Source: Bacteroidota bacterium
GTDB lineage: Bacteria; Bacteroidota; Bacteroidia; B-17B0; Aurantibacillaceae
DNA length: 64,000 nucleotides
Direction of reading: 5' to 3'
Assembly: GCA_018267475.1 (NCBI GenBank)
Contig: JAFDYI010000022.1
Span: 1-64,000, forward strand
In this document: piece after piece, positions 34,659 to 41,854 of the stretch
Position numbering within the stretch: the stretch's first letter is position 1
Layout: each line of letters begins with the position of its first letter
Made by a program: the position numbers and the translations under genes
The notes under the pieces: model-generated
What the model saw: only the letters and a program-made list of their open reading frames with translations
What the model was told of the DNA's origin: nothing
Database searches by the model: none

Positions 34659-34666
34659 TACTTTTG
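34659..34666 (+). promoter_or_regulatory. Putative -7 box of the merR-type gene
   Basis: TACTTTTG, followed after 6 nt by the ATG at 34673. Confidence 0.45.
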
Positions 34667-34672
34667 ATTTTG

Positions 34673-35014
34673 ATGGAAGCACTTAATCCCGAAAAAATGT
34701 TTTATAGCATCAGCGAGGTGGCGCAGTTGTTTTCTGTAAATGCGTCGCTTATTCGCTTTTGGGAAAAAGAATTTGATTTTTTGAAACCTCGCAAAACAGG
34801 AAAAGGCAATCGCTCCTACACCAAAAAAGATATTGAAAACATAAAATTGGTATATCATCTTGTAAAAGAAAAAGGCTACACCTTACAAGGAGCAAAAGAA
34901 AAATTAAAACAAAAACCCCTGCCAACTCTTCAAAAAAATCAAGAAATTATAGAAAGTTTAAACAAACTAAAATCATTTTTGGTAGCCTTAAAAAAAGAGC
35001 AAATCGGAGATTAA
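34673..35014 (+). CDS. MerR family transcriptional regulator
   Basis: The 113-aa protein consists of a MerR winged-helix DNA-binding domain (FYSISEVAQLFSVNASLIRF, then WEKEF, RSYTKKDIENIKLVYHLVKE and GYTLQGAKEKL) and a short C-terminal helix. It has no effector domain and no metal-binding cysteines. This small stand-alone form is widely conserved in Bacteroidota next to cell-envelope or DNA genes; its regulon is unknown. A TTG at 34664 is in frame, but it lies in the promoter box, so the ATG at 34673 is preferred. Confidence 0.88.
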   Translation: MEALNPEKMFYSISEVAQLFSVNASLIRFWEKEFDFLKPRKTGKGNRSYTKKDIENIKLVYHLVKEKGYTLQGAKEKLKQKPLPTLQKNQEIIESLNKLKSFLVALKKEQIGD

Positions 35015-35106
35015 AGCTGGGTGTGTTTTAAATACAAGAAGTTATTTTTAAACTACCGCTGTTAATTAATTTTTACGAACGGCGTTTTCTGCTCAAAAAA
35101 CAGCCG

Positions 35107-35114
35107 TATTTTTG
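35107..35114 (+). promoter_or_regulatory. Putative -7 box of murC
   Basis: TATTTTTG fits the consensus. It overlaps the most upstream in-frame TTG (35112), which argues for a start at 35121 or 35124. Confidence 0.45.
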
Positions 35115-35120
35115 GAAACA

Positions 35121-36518
35121 TTGTTGAATAATAAAAACATACAGTTAGTCTATTTTTTAGGCATTGGTGGTATTGGCATGAGCGCACTGGCACGCTATTT
35201 CAATCACTACGGCATACCGGTAGCCGGCTATGATAAAACACCTACTACGCTTACCGCTGAGTTGCAAAATGAAGGCATTGATATTCACTTTGACGAAAAC
35301 ACAGAATATGTAGAGCACCTTTTTGCTGCGTTTGACAAGGAGCGTATTTTAGTGGTGTATACCCCTGCCATTCCTGCGGAGCATGCCGAATTTGTTCTTA
35401 TAAAAAAAGAAAAATACAAGATGCAAAAAAGGGCTGAGGTGCTGGGCAGCATTACCCAACAGTTTAAAACCATTGCTATAGCCGGCACACACGGTAAAAC
35501 TACCACCTCCTCGCTTATGGCACACGTGCTAAAAACGGCCAACATAAATTGCTATGCTTTTTTAGGCGGCATCACTAAAAATTACAATACTAACTTACTG
35601 CTGGGGCACGCCAAGGACAACGAAAATACCTTTGTAGTAGTAGAAGCTGATGAGTACGACCGTTCGTTCCTTACGTTGCACCCCTACATAGGCGCCGTTA
35701 CCAGCGTAGATGCCGACCACTTAGATATTTATGGGGATATACGCTATATGCACGAGTCTTATACCCTTTTTACCCAGCAAGTAAAAGAACATCTTATAGT
35801 AAAAAAAAGCGTAGATGAAGCGCTGCATTTATCTTCAAAAAAAAACACCTACGCTCTAAACAACCAAGCCGATTTTAGCTCTAAAAACATTAAAATTAAC
35901 GAAGGCAATTTTTTATTTGATGTAGATAGTCCCATAGCTTCTATGCAGAATATCGCATTAGGCATACCCGGAGCGCATAACGTAGAAAATGCAACACTGG
36001 TGATAGCTATAGCCCAACTAATGGGTATAGAAAGTGCCGTAATTAAACAAGCGCTACAAAGTTTTAGTGGTGTAAAACGCCGTTTTGATTACCGCATAAA
36101 AAGCAAAGAGATCGTGTATATTGATGATTATGCCCACCACCCCGAAGAGCTAAAAGCCGCAATAGGAGCCGCTAAATCTTTGTATCCAAATAAAAAAATA
36201 AGCGGTATTTTTCAGCCGCACCTGTACACGCGCACCCGCGATTTTGCTGAGGGGTTTGCCCAAAGCTTAGATATGCTTGATGAGTGTTTGTTGTTAGAAA
36301 TTTATCCTGCCCGCGAATTGCCTATTGAGGGAGTACATGCAGCCATGCTACTTGATAAAATGAATATCGCTCATAAAAAAGTAGTAAAAAAAGAAGACAT
36401 ACTTCCCTACTTACGGAGCCATAACATAGAAGTACTGTTAAGCCTGGGTGCCGGAGATATTGATGCTTTAGTAGCGCCTATAGAAGCCTGCTTAAAAGAA
36501 AAACACCACCTAAAATGA
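35121..36518 (+). CDS. murC: UDP-N-acetylmuramate-L-alanine ligase
   Basis: MurC adds the first amino acid of the peptidoglycan stem. The roughly 465-aa ligase shows VYFLGIGGIGMSALARYF for UDP binding, the ATP loop AIAGTHGKTTTSSLM, EADEYDRSFLTLHP and DDYAHHPEELKAAI. No ATG precedes the conserved N-terminus; in-frame TTG codons stand at 35112, 35121 and 35124. Since 35112 lies in a TATTTTTG promoter box, I chose 35121. It overlaps ftsQ by 4 bp. Together they are a remnant of the division and cell wall cluster, with murG elsewhere in the window. Confidence 0.92.
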   Translation: MLNNKNIQLVYFLGIGGIGMSALARYFNHYGIPVAGYDKTPTTLTAELQNEGIDIHFDENTEYVEHLFAAFDKERILVVYTPAIPAEHAEFVLIKKEKYKMQKRAEVLGSITQQFKTIAIAGTHGKTTTSSLMAHVLKTANINCYAFLGGITKNYNTNLLLGHAKDNENTFVVVEADEYDRSFLTLHPYIGAVTSVDADHLDIYGDIRYMHESYTLFTQQVKEHLIVKKSVDEALHLSSKKNTYALNNQADFSSKNIKINEGNFLFDVDSPIASMQNIALGIPGAHNVENATLVIAIAQLMGIESAVIKQALQSFSGVKRRFDYRIKSKEIVYIDDYAHHPEELKAAIGAAKSLYPNKKISGIFQPHLYTRTRDFAEGFAQSLDMLDECLLLEIYPARELPIEGVHAAMLLDKMNIAHKKVVKKEDILPYLRSHNIEVLLSLGAGDIDALVAPIEACLKEKHHLK

Positions 36519-37594
36519 AAAAAATAAATTTCAAAAAAATAGGAGTGATATTGTTGTGGTGCGTAGCAGGCGCCGCTTTACTAAGTTCGCTGGCTTTTGT
36601 AAATACCCACGAAAAAAAAGTACTTGGAAAAAGTGTAACCGTGGTGATAGAACAAGACGACGACAATACGTTTGTTGATGAAGACGACGTGCTGGAGTTT
36701 TTAAAAACCAGAAACGATACCTTTGTTAATCAACCGATGAAAAACATAAACGTATATAAGGTAGAAAAAGCCCTAAATACGCACCCTTCTATTGCTAATG
36801 CCGAGGTAGCGGCCACAGTAGATGGGCATGTAACCATTAAAGTAAAACAACGAAAGCCCATAGTACGCATTATCAGCACATGCGGCGAAAGCTTTTATAT
36901 AGATGATGAAGCACAGGTAATGCCCTTAGCCGAACACTATACCGCCCGCGTAATAACGGCTAATGGCTTTATCCCCGAAAAATACGCGCAGTTTTATCAT
37001 TTCTCTATACCACAAATAGAAAAAGACTCTGAATTTAAATCGCTTACCGTGTTAGACGACATATACAATGTGGCTGCCTATATAAACAACGACAGTGTGC
37101 TCAACAGCTTAATCACTCAAATTTTTATCAATAAAGACCGAGAAATAGAATTGTACCCGGCAGTAGGAAGCCAAAAAATAATTTTTGGCGATGGCACCGA
37201 TATAGCCGATAAATTTGAAAAGCTTAAAACTTTTTATACCAAAGGTCTTAACTACGTAAATGGTTGGAACAAGTACAGCTCTATCAATTTAAAATACAAA
37301 AACCAAGTAGTATGTATTAAAAAAGAAAACGAAACAAAAGCGGCTAAAGCTAACAATACCTCTGCTGCTCTTACCCAACCACCTGCAGCAGATAAAACAA
37401 CAGCAACTAATGCCAAAACAAATGCCGAAGTGGATAAAAAAAGTACGCCCCTTGAAAAAGTAAAAAGCGAAAAAACAAGTACTGAGAAAGAAAAAAAGAC
37501 AGAGACAAAAGCAAAGGAAAAAAATACAGATAAGGGGAATAAAAAAGAAAAAAATAAAAACAAGAAAAGCGCTAAAATCGATTCAAAAAAATAA
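36515..37594 (+). CDS. ftsQ: Cell division protein FtsQ/DivIB
   Basis: FtsQ is a bitopic membrane protein that recruits FtsB/FtsL to the divisome. The 359-aa protein has one membrane helix (VILLWCVAGAALLSSLAFV, about 11-29), a POTRA-like domain (VTVVIEQDDDNTFVDEDDVL... THPSIANAEVAATVDGHVTI) and a beta domain to about 265. A tail of roughly 90 residues follows, almost only Lys, Glu, Ala and Thr. The start overlaps the murC stop. The Lys-rich tail is longer than usual for the family. ftsA and ftsZ do not follow. Confidence 0.88.
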   Translation: MKKINFKKIGVILLWCVAGAALLSSLAFVNTHEKKVLGKSVTVVIEQDDDNTFVDEDDVLEFLKTRNDTFVNQPMKNINVYKVEKALNTHPSIANAEVAATVDGHVTIKVKQRKPIVRIISTCGESFYIDDEAQVMPLAEHYTARVITANGFIPEKYAQFYHFSIPQIEKDSEFKSLTVLDDIYNVAAYINNDSVLNSLITQIFINKDREIELYPAVGSQKIIFGDGTDIADKFEKLKTFYTKGLNYVNGWNKYSSINLKYKNQVVCIKKENETKAAKANNTSAALTQPPAADKTTATNAKTNAEVDKKSTPLEKVKSEKTSTEKEKKTETKAKEKNTDKGNKKEKNKNKKSAKIDSKK

Positions 37595-37652
37595 GAAAAG
37601 CAGCTCTTGGCTTAATACCTCATCTCTTTAAAAATAGTTTTTTTATTCCTTC

Positions 37653-37682
37653 TTTGTGTTTTTGTGTTTTTTTTTATATTTG
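37653..37682 (+). promoter_or_regulatory. Promoter of ppiD
   Basis: TTTG (37653-37656) and TATATTTG (37675-37682) are spaced by 18 bp, 22 nt before the ppiD ATG. A good Bacteroidota consensus match. Confidence 0.65.
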
Positions 37683-37704
37683 CGGTCTTAATTTTGTGTA
37701 ATTT

Positions 37705-39891
37705 ATGAGTACTTTAGAACAAATCCGTAACAAAACCGGTTTATTAGTAGGCATCATTGCCCTTGCCTTAGTGATATTTGTATTAGAAAGCGCCTTGAGT
37801 TCGGGGCGTCACCTCTTTGGCACCAACGAACGAACTGTGGGTACTATTGCCGGAAAAAACATTGATTATAATGAGTTTCAAGCAAAAATGCAGCAAGCCA
37901 TTCAAACATACGAACAAAGCGGCCAGCGCGTGGACGACCAAGCCAAACAAGGCTTGATAGATCAAGTATGGAACGAATATATTGCCGAAAATATATTAAA
38001 AACAACCTACAAAACAGTAGGCGTGGGCGTAGATGATGATGAACTGTACGACCTAATGGTAGTGCACCCCAACCAAATAGTAACAGGCCAGCTTAGCGAT
38101 AAGCAAACCGGAAAAGTATATCCCAATTTTGCAAAACCCGATGGCACTTTAGATCCCGCTAAACTATCGGCTTTCGTAAAACAAATGACACCCGAACAAG
38201 AATCTTTTTGGAAAAAATTAGAAGATTATGTGCACGACTCCCGCCTGGCAGAAAAATACAACAACCTGCTTAAAAAAGGCTTGTACACTACCGAAGCCGA
38301 AGGTAAAGCCGAATACGAACGCCAAAGCACCTCATATAGCGTAGCCTTTGTAGCAAAACGATATAACACCGTGTCGGACTCGGCCATAAAAGCAAGCGAC
38401 GACGATATTCAAAACTATTACAGCAACCACACCTACCTGTTTCAAAACCCCGAAACAACACGCAAAATAGAATACGTAACTTTTGATGCCTTTGCCAGCG
38501 CCGACGACATTGCTGACATAAAAAAACAAATGGTTGATTTAGCTAACGATTTTAGAAACAAAAAAAGTTTGTCTGAGGATTCAGCTTTAATGGAATCTGA
38601 AAACGAAAACAATAATGTGGATATTGGTTTATACAAAAAAAACATGATAAGCCCCGAAGTGGATTCTGCTTTTTTTGAATCGGCAAAAGGAACTGTTTAT
38701 GGGCCTTATCAAGAGAATAATGTAATAAAAATAATTAAATTAGAAGACAAACTAACCATGCTGGATTCGGCTAAAGTGCGTCATATTCTTATTGCTTACG
38801 AAGGATCGGGCGCTAGCGATACAAAACGCAGCAAAGTACAGGCTAAAAAAATGGCCGACAGCCTGCTGGCTGAATTAAAAAAAGAGGTAAAACTTTTCCC
38901 CAGCTATGTAGAAAAATACTCTGACGATGGAGGTAAAAAAATGCCTCCTAACAAAAAAGAAGGCGAAGATTATATGGGTAAAGAGGGTAGCTACGGCTGG
39001 ATAAACGACCGAAGTGGCTTTGTAGAATCCTTTAAAGATTTTGGTTTGATGGGCAAAAAAGGAGAGCTGGGCGTGGTGGAATCTCAGTTTGGATACCACA
39101 TTATGGAAATTACCGACGCCAGCAAAGGCTCTTCCTTAAAATATAAAATAGCCACTTTACAACATAAAATACAACCCAGCGAAAAAACCTTGAACGATGT
39201 GAACCTAAAAGCCAGCGAATTTGCAGGAAAATACAACACCGGCGAACAGTTTGATAAAGGCATAGAAGAACAAAAATTAAACCCACGTATTGCCGATAAC
39301 GTGCGCGAAGGAGATAAACAGGTACCCGGCTTAGAAAACCCCAAAGAACTTATTCGTTGGGTGTATGCCGCCAAAAAAGGAGATGTATCGCAATCCTATC
39401 AATTTGGAAACCGTTTTGTAGTAGCCAAACTTACCGATATAAAAGAAAAAGGCGTAGCGCCTCTGGAGCAAGTAAAAGAAGAAGTGGTTTTAAAAGTAAA
39501 GCAGGATAAGAAAGCCGATAATTTTATAAAAGAATTTACCGATGCGAACGCTAAAACAATTGAAGATGCAGCAGCGAAATTAAAAGTAGCTCCTGAAAAA
39601 ATGGACGGGCTTACCTTTGGAAGCTATGCCGTTACCGGCTTAGGGAAAGAAGATGTGATGTGCGGCACGGCAAGCGCTTTAAAAACCAACACCTTATCAA
39701 AAGCGTTGAAAGGATCGAGCGCCGTGTACGTAATAAACGTTACCGACAAAAAAACAGCTGCCAATCCATACAATAAGGCAGTACAAAAAAGCATCAACGC
39801 ATCTTTAGCCTCACGCGTAGATTACGAGGCTTTTGAAGCAAAAAAAACCTTAGCTAATATACAAGATCATAAAGCTAAGTTTGACTTTTAA
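37705..39891 (+). CDS. ppiD: Membrane-anchored peptidyl-prolyl isomerase (PpiD/SurA type)
   Basis: The 728-aa protein is a periplasmic folding factor anchored by one N-terminal helix (TGLLVGIIALALVIFVLESAL, about 11-31). A SurA_N-like chaperone domain follows (TIAGKNIDYNEFQAKM... to about 330). The parvulin domain at about 352-475 runs from KVRHILIAYEG to GELGVVESQFGYHIMEITD. The C-terminal part repeats a second, degenerate rotamase-like region. It helps export of outer membrane proteins, consistent with a BamA-like gene downstream. A good promoter precedes it. Confidence 0.92.
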   Translation: MSTLEQIRNKTGLLVGIIALALVIFVLESALSSGRHLFGTNERTVGTIAGKNIDYNEFQAKMQQAIQTYEQSGQRVDDQAKQGLIDQVWNEYIAENILKTTYKTVGVGVDDDELYDLMVVHPNQIVTGQLSDKQTGKVYPNFAKPDGTLDPAKLSAFVKQMTPEQESFWKKLEDYVHDSRLAEKYNNLLKKGLYTTEAEGKAEYERQSTSYSVAFVAKRYNTVSDSAIKASDDDIQNYYSNHTYLFQNPETTRKIEYVTFDAFASADDIADIKKQMVDLANDFRNKKSLSEDSALMESENENNNVDIGLYKKNMISPEVDSAFFESAKGTVYGPYQENNVIKIIKLEDKLTMLDSAKVRHILIAYEGSGASDTKRSKVQAKKMADSLLAELKKEVKLFPSYVEKYSDDGGKKMPPNKKEGEDYMGKEGSYGWINDRSGFVESFKDFGLMGKKGELGVVESQFGYHIMEITDASKGSSLKYKIATLQHKIQPSEKTLNDVNLKASEFAGKYNTGEQFDKGIEEQKLNPRIADNVREGDKQVPGLENPKELIRWVYAAKKGDVSQSYQFGNRFVVAKLTDIKEKGVAPLEQVKEEVVLKVKQDKKADNFIKEFTDANAKTIEDAAAKLKVAPEKMDGLTFGSYAVTGLGKEDVMCGTASALKTNTLSKALKGSSAVYVINVTDKKTAANPYNKAVQKSINASLASRVDYEAFEAKKTLANIQDHKAKFDF

Positions 39892-40052
39892 GTGCAGTGA
39901 ACGTATTTTGTTAGGTTAAATTTTTAAAACTGAAAAAAGACTCCGTTGTCATTCGGTGTTTTTGTATCACTAAAATTTTAATACGCTACCTAATTGAGTT
40001 TAGAAGGCAAAGACAATCACTTTTATACGATGTAATTTACATTTTAAAGCCG

Positions 40053-40060
40053 TATCTTTG
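40053..40060 (+). promoter_or_regulatory. Putative -7 box of the DUF6660 gene
   Basis: TATCTTTG, 17 nt upstream of the ATG at 40078. The 39892-40052 gap holds no gene. Confidence 0.5.
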
Positions 40061-40077
40061 TACTCTCATAAAGGTTG

Positions 40078-40392
40078 ATGAAAATTTTTAAACTGCTTTT
40101 TGCCCTCTATATTTTATGCATATCATCAGTGCCTTGTACCGATGTAGAGCCACCCTGTGCCAACAACACGGTGCCGCAAGTATGTGAAAAAACCTGCAAC
40201 AACCCGCACGAACACGAAACCTGCTCGCCTTTTTGCGTATGTTTTTGCTGCGGCTCTATGGTCATACAAGCGCAAAAATGGGAAGGAATGCAGCCAGCCG
40301 ACCAAACATCAAAAACAATCCATTTCTCGTGCATAAACAACGATACCAAAGACCTTCCTTCTTCTGTTTGGCAACCGCCCAAAATGAGTTAA
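40078..40392 (+). CDS. DUF6660-like Cys-rich exported protein
   Basis: The 104-aa protein has a signal peptide (MKIFKLLFALYILCISSVPC) and many cysteines, including CEKTC and the dense CSPFCVCFCCG at about 49-59, ending with the motif VWQPPKM. These match the DUF6660 family, which in Bacteroidota typically precedes heavy-metal efflux genes (CzcA/TolC type). Metal binding is likely but not shown. Here no efflux pump follows; the next gene is a BamA-like outer membrane protein. The start is the ATG at 40078; a TTG codon directly before it is not needed. Confidence 0.75.
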   Translation: MKIFKLLFALYILCISSVPCTDVEPPCANNTVPQVCEKTCNNPHEHETCSPFCVCFCCGSMVIQAQKWEGMQPADQTSKTIHFSCINNDTKDLPSSVWQPPKMS

Positions 40393-40431
40393 ACAAATTC
40401 ATTTTGTATTAACTCTATTTTCTTTTTAAAC

Positions 40432-41754
40432 ATGTATCAAAAAACAAAGCTGATAGGCTGTATCTGTATAGCGGTATCGGTAAAAATAATCGCACAAAAA
40501 GACAGCACAAAGTTGCCTTTTATTATTGCCGACGAAAAAAAACTTTCGGAAGAAGACCTAACGCATAAGCGTGAAGGGTTTTATGTAACAGGGGTACCCC
40601 AACTTAGCTCCGACCCCGTAAATGGCTTTGGCTACGGTGCCGAGGGCTTTATGTATTTCAACGGAAAAAAATCAGACCCCTTATTTGCTTATACCCCCTA
40701 CCGAAAAAAAATTTCTTTATCGGTATTTAATACCACCAAAATGCAAAACGAAGTAGTGCTGGGTTTAGATGTACCTTATATTTTTAACAGTAAATGGCGC
40801 TTACGAGTAGAGGGCATTTACGAAAACGACCCCAACATGTTGTATTTTGGCGTAAGCGAAAAATCACTGCAAGCTTTGGTAGGCCCACAAAATGGCTTAG
40901 CTTACCCCTCGTACCAAGCCTACGACAACAGCCTTAGCGGAGTGTATAAAAACTACAACCGCTTTACTGAAAAAAACAATGTGGTGCTGAACGTAAGCGG
41001 CGAATACTCTTTTTTTCAAGGCAAGATGCGCAGCATTGTTGGCTACCGTGTGGCCCACATGAATGTAAACCCATACGCAGGTGCTTCGCTGCTGCAAGAC
41101 GACTATACCAAAAATCGTGCTTATGGGGTAGGGCATAGCTTTGTAACCATGTTGCAATCGGGCATTGTGTATGATACCCGCGATTTAGAAAGCGATCCCA
41201 ACCAAGGTGTTTTTGCGGAGTTTACCAACGAACTTTCTACCAACGTGCTGGGCTCTCAATTTACTTTTGATAAGATGTTGCTGCACGTAAAAGCATACCG
41301 GCGCTTGTTTCCTAAAACCTTTAAAAAAGTAATTTTATGCGCACGGGCAGGCATATCCGGGTTAGCCGGCAACGCCCCCTTTTACGAATTTCAAGAGGTG
41401 TGGAGCAGCGAGGGCGGTATTTACGGAGTAAATGGGGGCGGCTTTGTGCTACGCGGCTACAAGCAATCGCGCTTTGTGGCCTCGTGTATTAACTTTGCCA
41501 ATGTAGAAATACGCGCCCGTTTTGTGCAATTTAAAGCACTAAAACAACATATTGCTTTAAGCTTTGTGCCTTTTTTTGATATAGCCGGTACCGGCAACAC
41601 GCTTTCGCGCTTGTTGGGCTATAGCGCTAATTACCGCTATGCAGAGGGCTTGGGCTTGCGCATAGCGTGGAATGTAAATACTATTTTGCGCTTTGATTAC
41701 GCTTTTTCACAAGAAGACAGGCAATTCTTTTTTCAGTTTGGGCATGCTTTTTAG
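40432..41754 (+). CDS. BamA/TamA-like outer membrane beta-barrel protein
   Basis: The 440-aa protein has a signal peptide (IGCICIAVSVKIIAQ) and continues directly into a 16-stranded-type Omp85 barrel without POTRA domains. Seen are GIVYDTRDLESDPNQGVFAEF near 245 and LRGYKQSRF near 345, the equivalent of the VRGF lid motif, and a terminal Phe (FFQFGHAF) as required for insertion. It resembles the surface antigen D15-like proteins of Bacteroidota whose role (transport, lipid or unknown) is unsettled. It follows DUF6660 by 39 bp, and a terminator lies downstream. Confidence 0.87.
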   Translation: MYQKTKLIGCICIAVSVKIIAQKDSTKLPFIIADEKKLSEEDLTHKREGFYVTGVPQLSSDPVNGFGYGAEGFMYFNGKKSDPLFAYTPYRKKISLSVFNTTKMQNEVVLGLDVPYIFNSKWRLRVEGIYENDPNMLYFGVSEKSLQALVGPQNGLAYPSYQAYDNSLSGVYKNYNRFTEKNNVVLNVSGEYSFFQGKMRSIVGYRVAHMNVNPYAGASLLQDDYTKNRAYGVGHSFVTMLQSGIVYDTRDLESDPNQGVFAEFTNELSTNVLGSQFTFDKMLLHVKAYRRLFPKTFKKVILCARAGISGLAGNAPFYEFQEVWSSEGGIYGVNGGGFVLRGYKQSRFVASCINFANVEIRARFVQFKALKQHIALSFVPFFDIAGTGNTLSRLLGYSANYRYAEGLGLRIAWNVNTILRFDYAFSQEDRQFFFQFGHAF

Positions 41755-41778
41755 CCATAGAAATGAAGTCGTATAACA

Positions 41779-41802
41779 AGCAGGATGGCTGCTAATTTTT
41801 TT
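41779..41802 (+). terminator. Intrinsic terminator after the BamA-like gene
   Basis: AGCAG (41779-41783), loop GATGG, CTGCT (41789-41793), followed by AATTTTTTT. Confidence 0.6.
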
Positions 41803-41854
41803 CTTTATCTTGCCAAAATATCGTACCTTGAGCCAATAAATCGGTCGCAATAAA

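Noticed and set aside
37252-37563. 103-aa minus-strand hydrophobic frame
   Set aside because: It is the complement of the Lys-rich FtsQ tail, which gives Phe/Leu-rich nonsense on the other strand.
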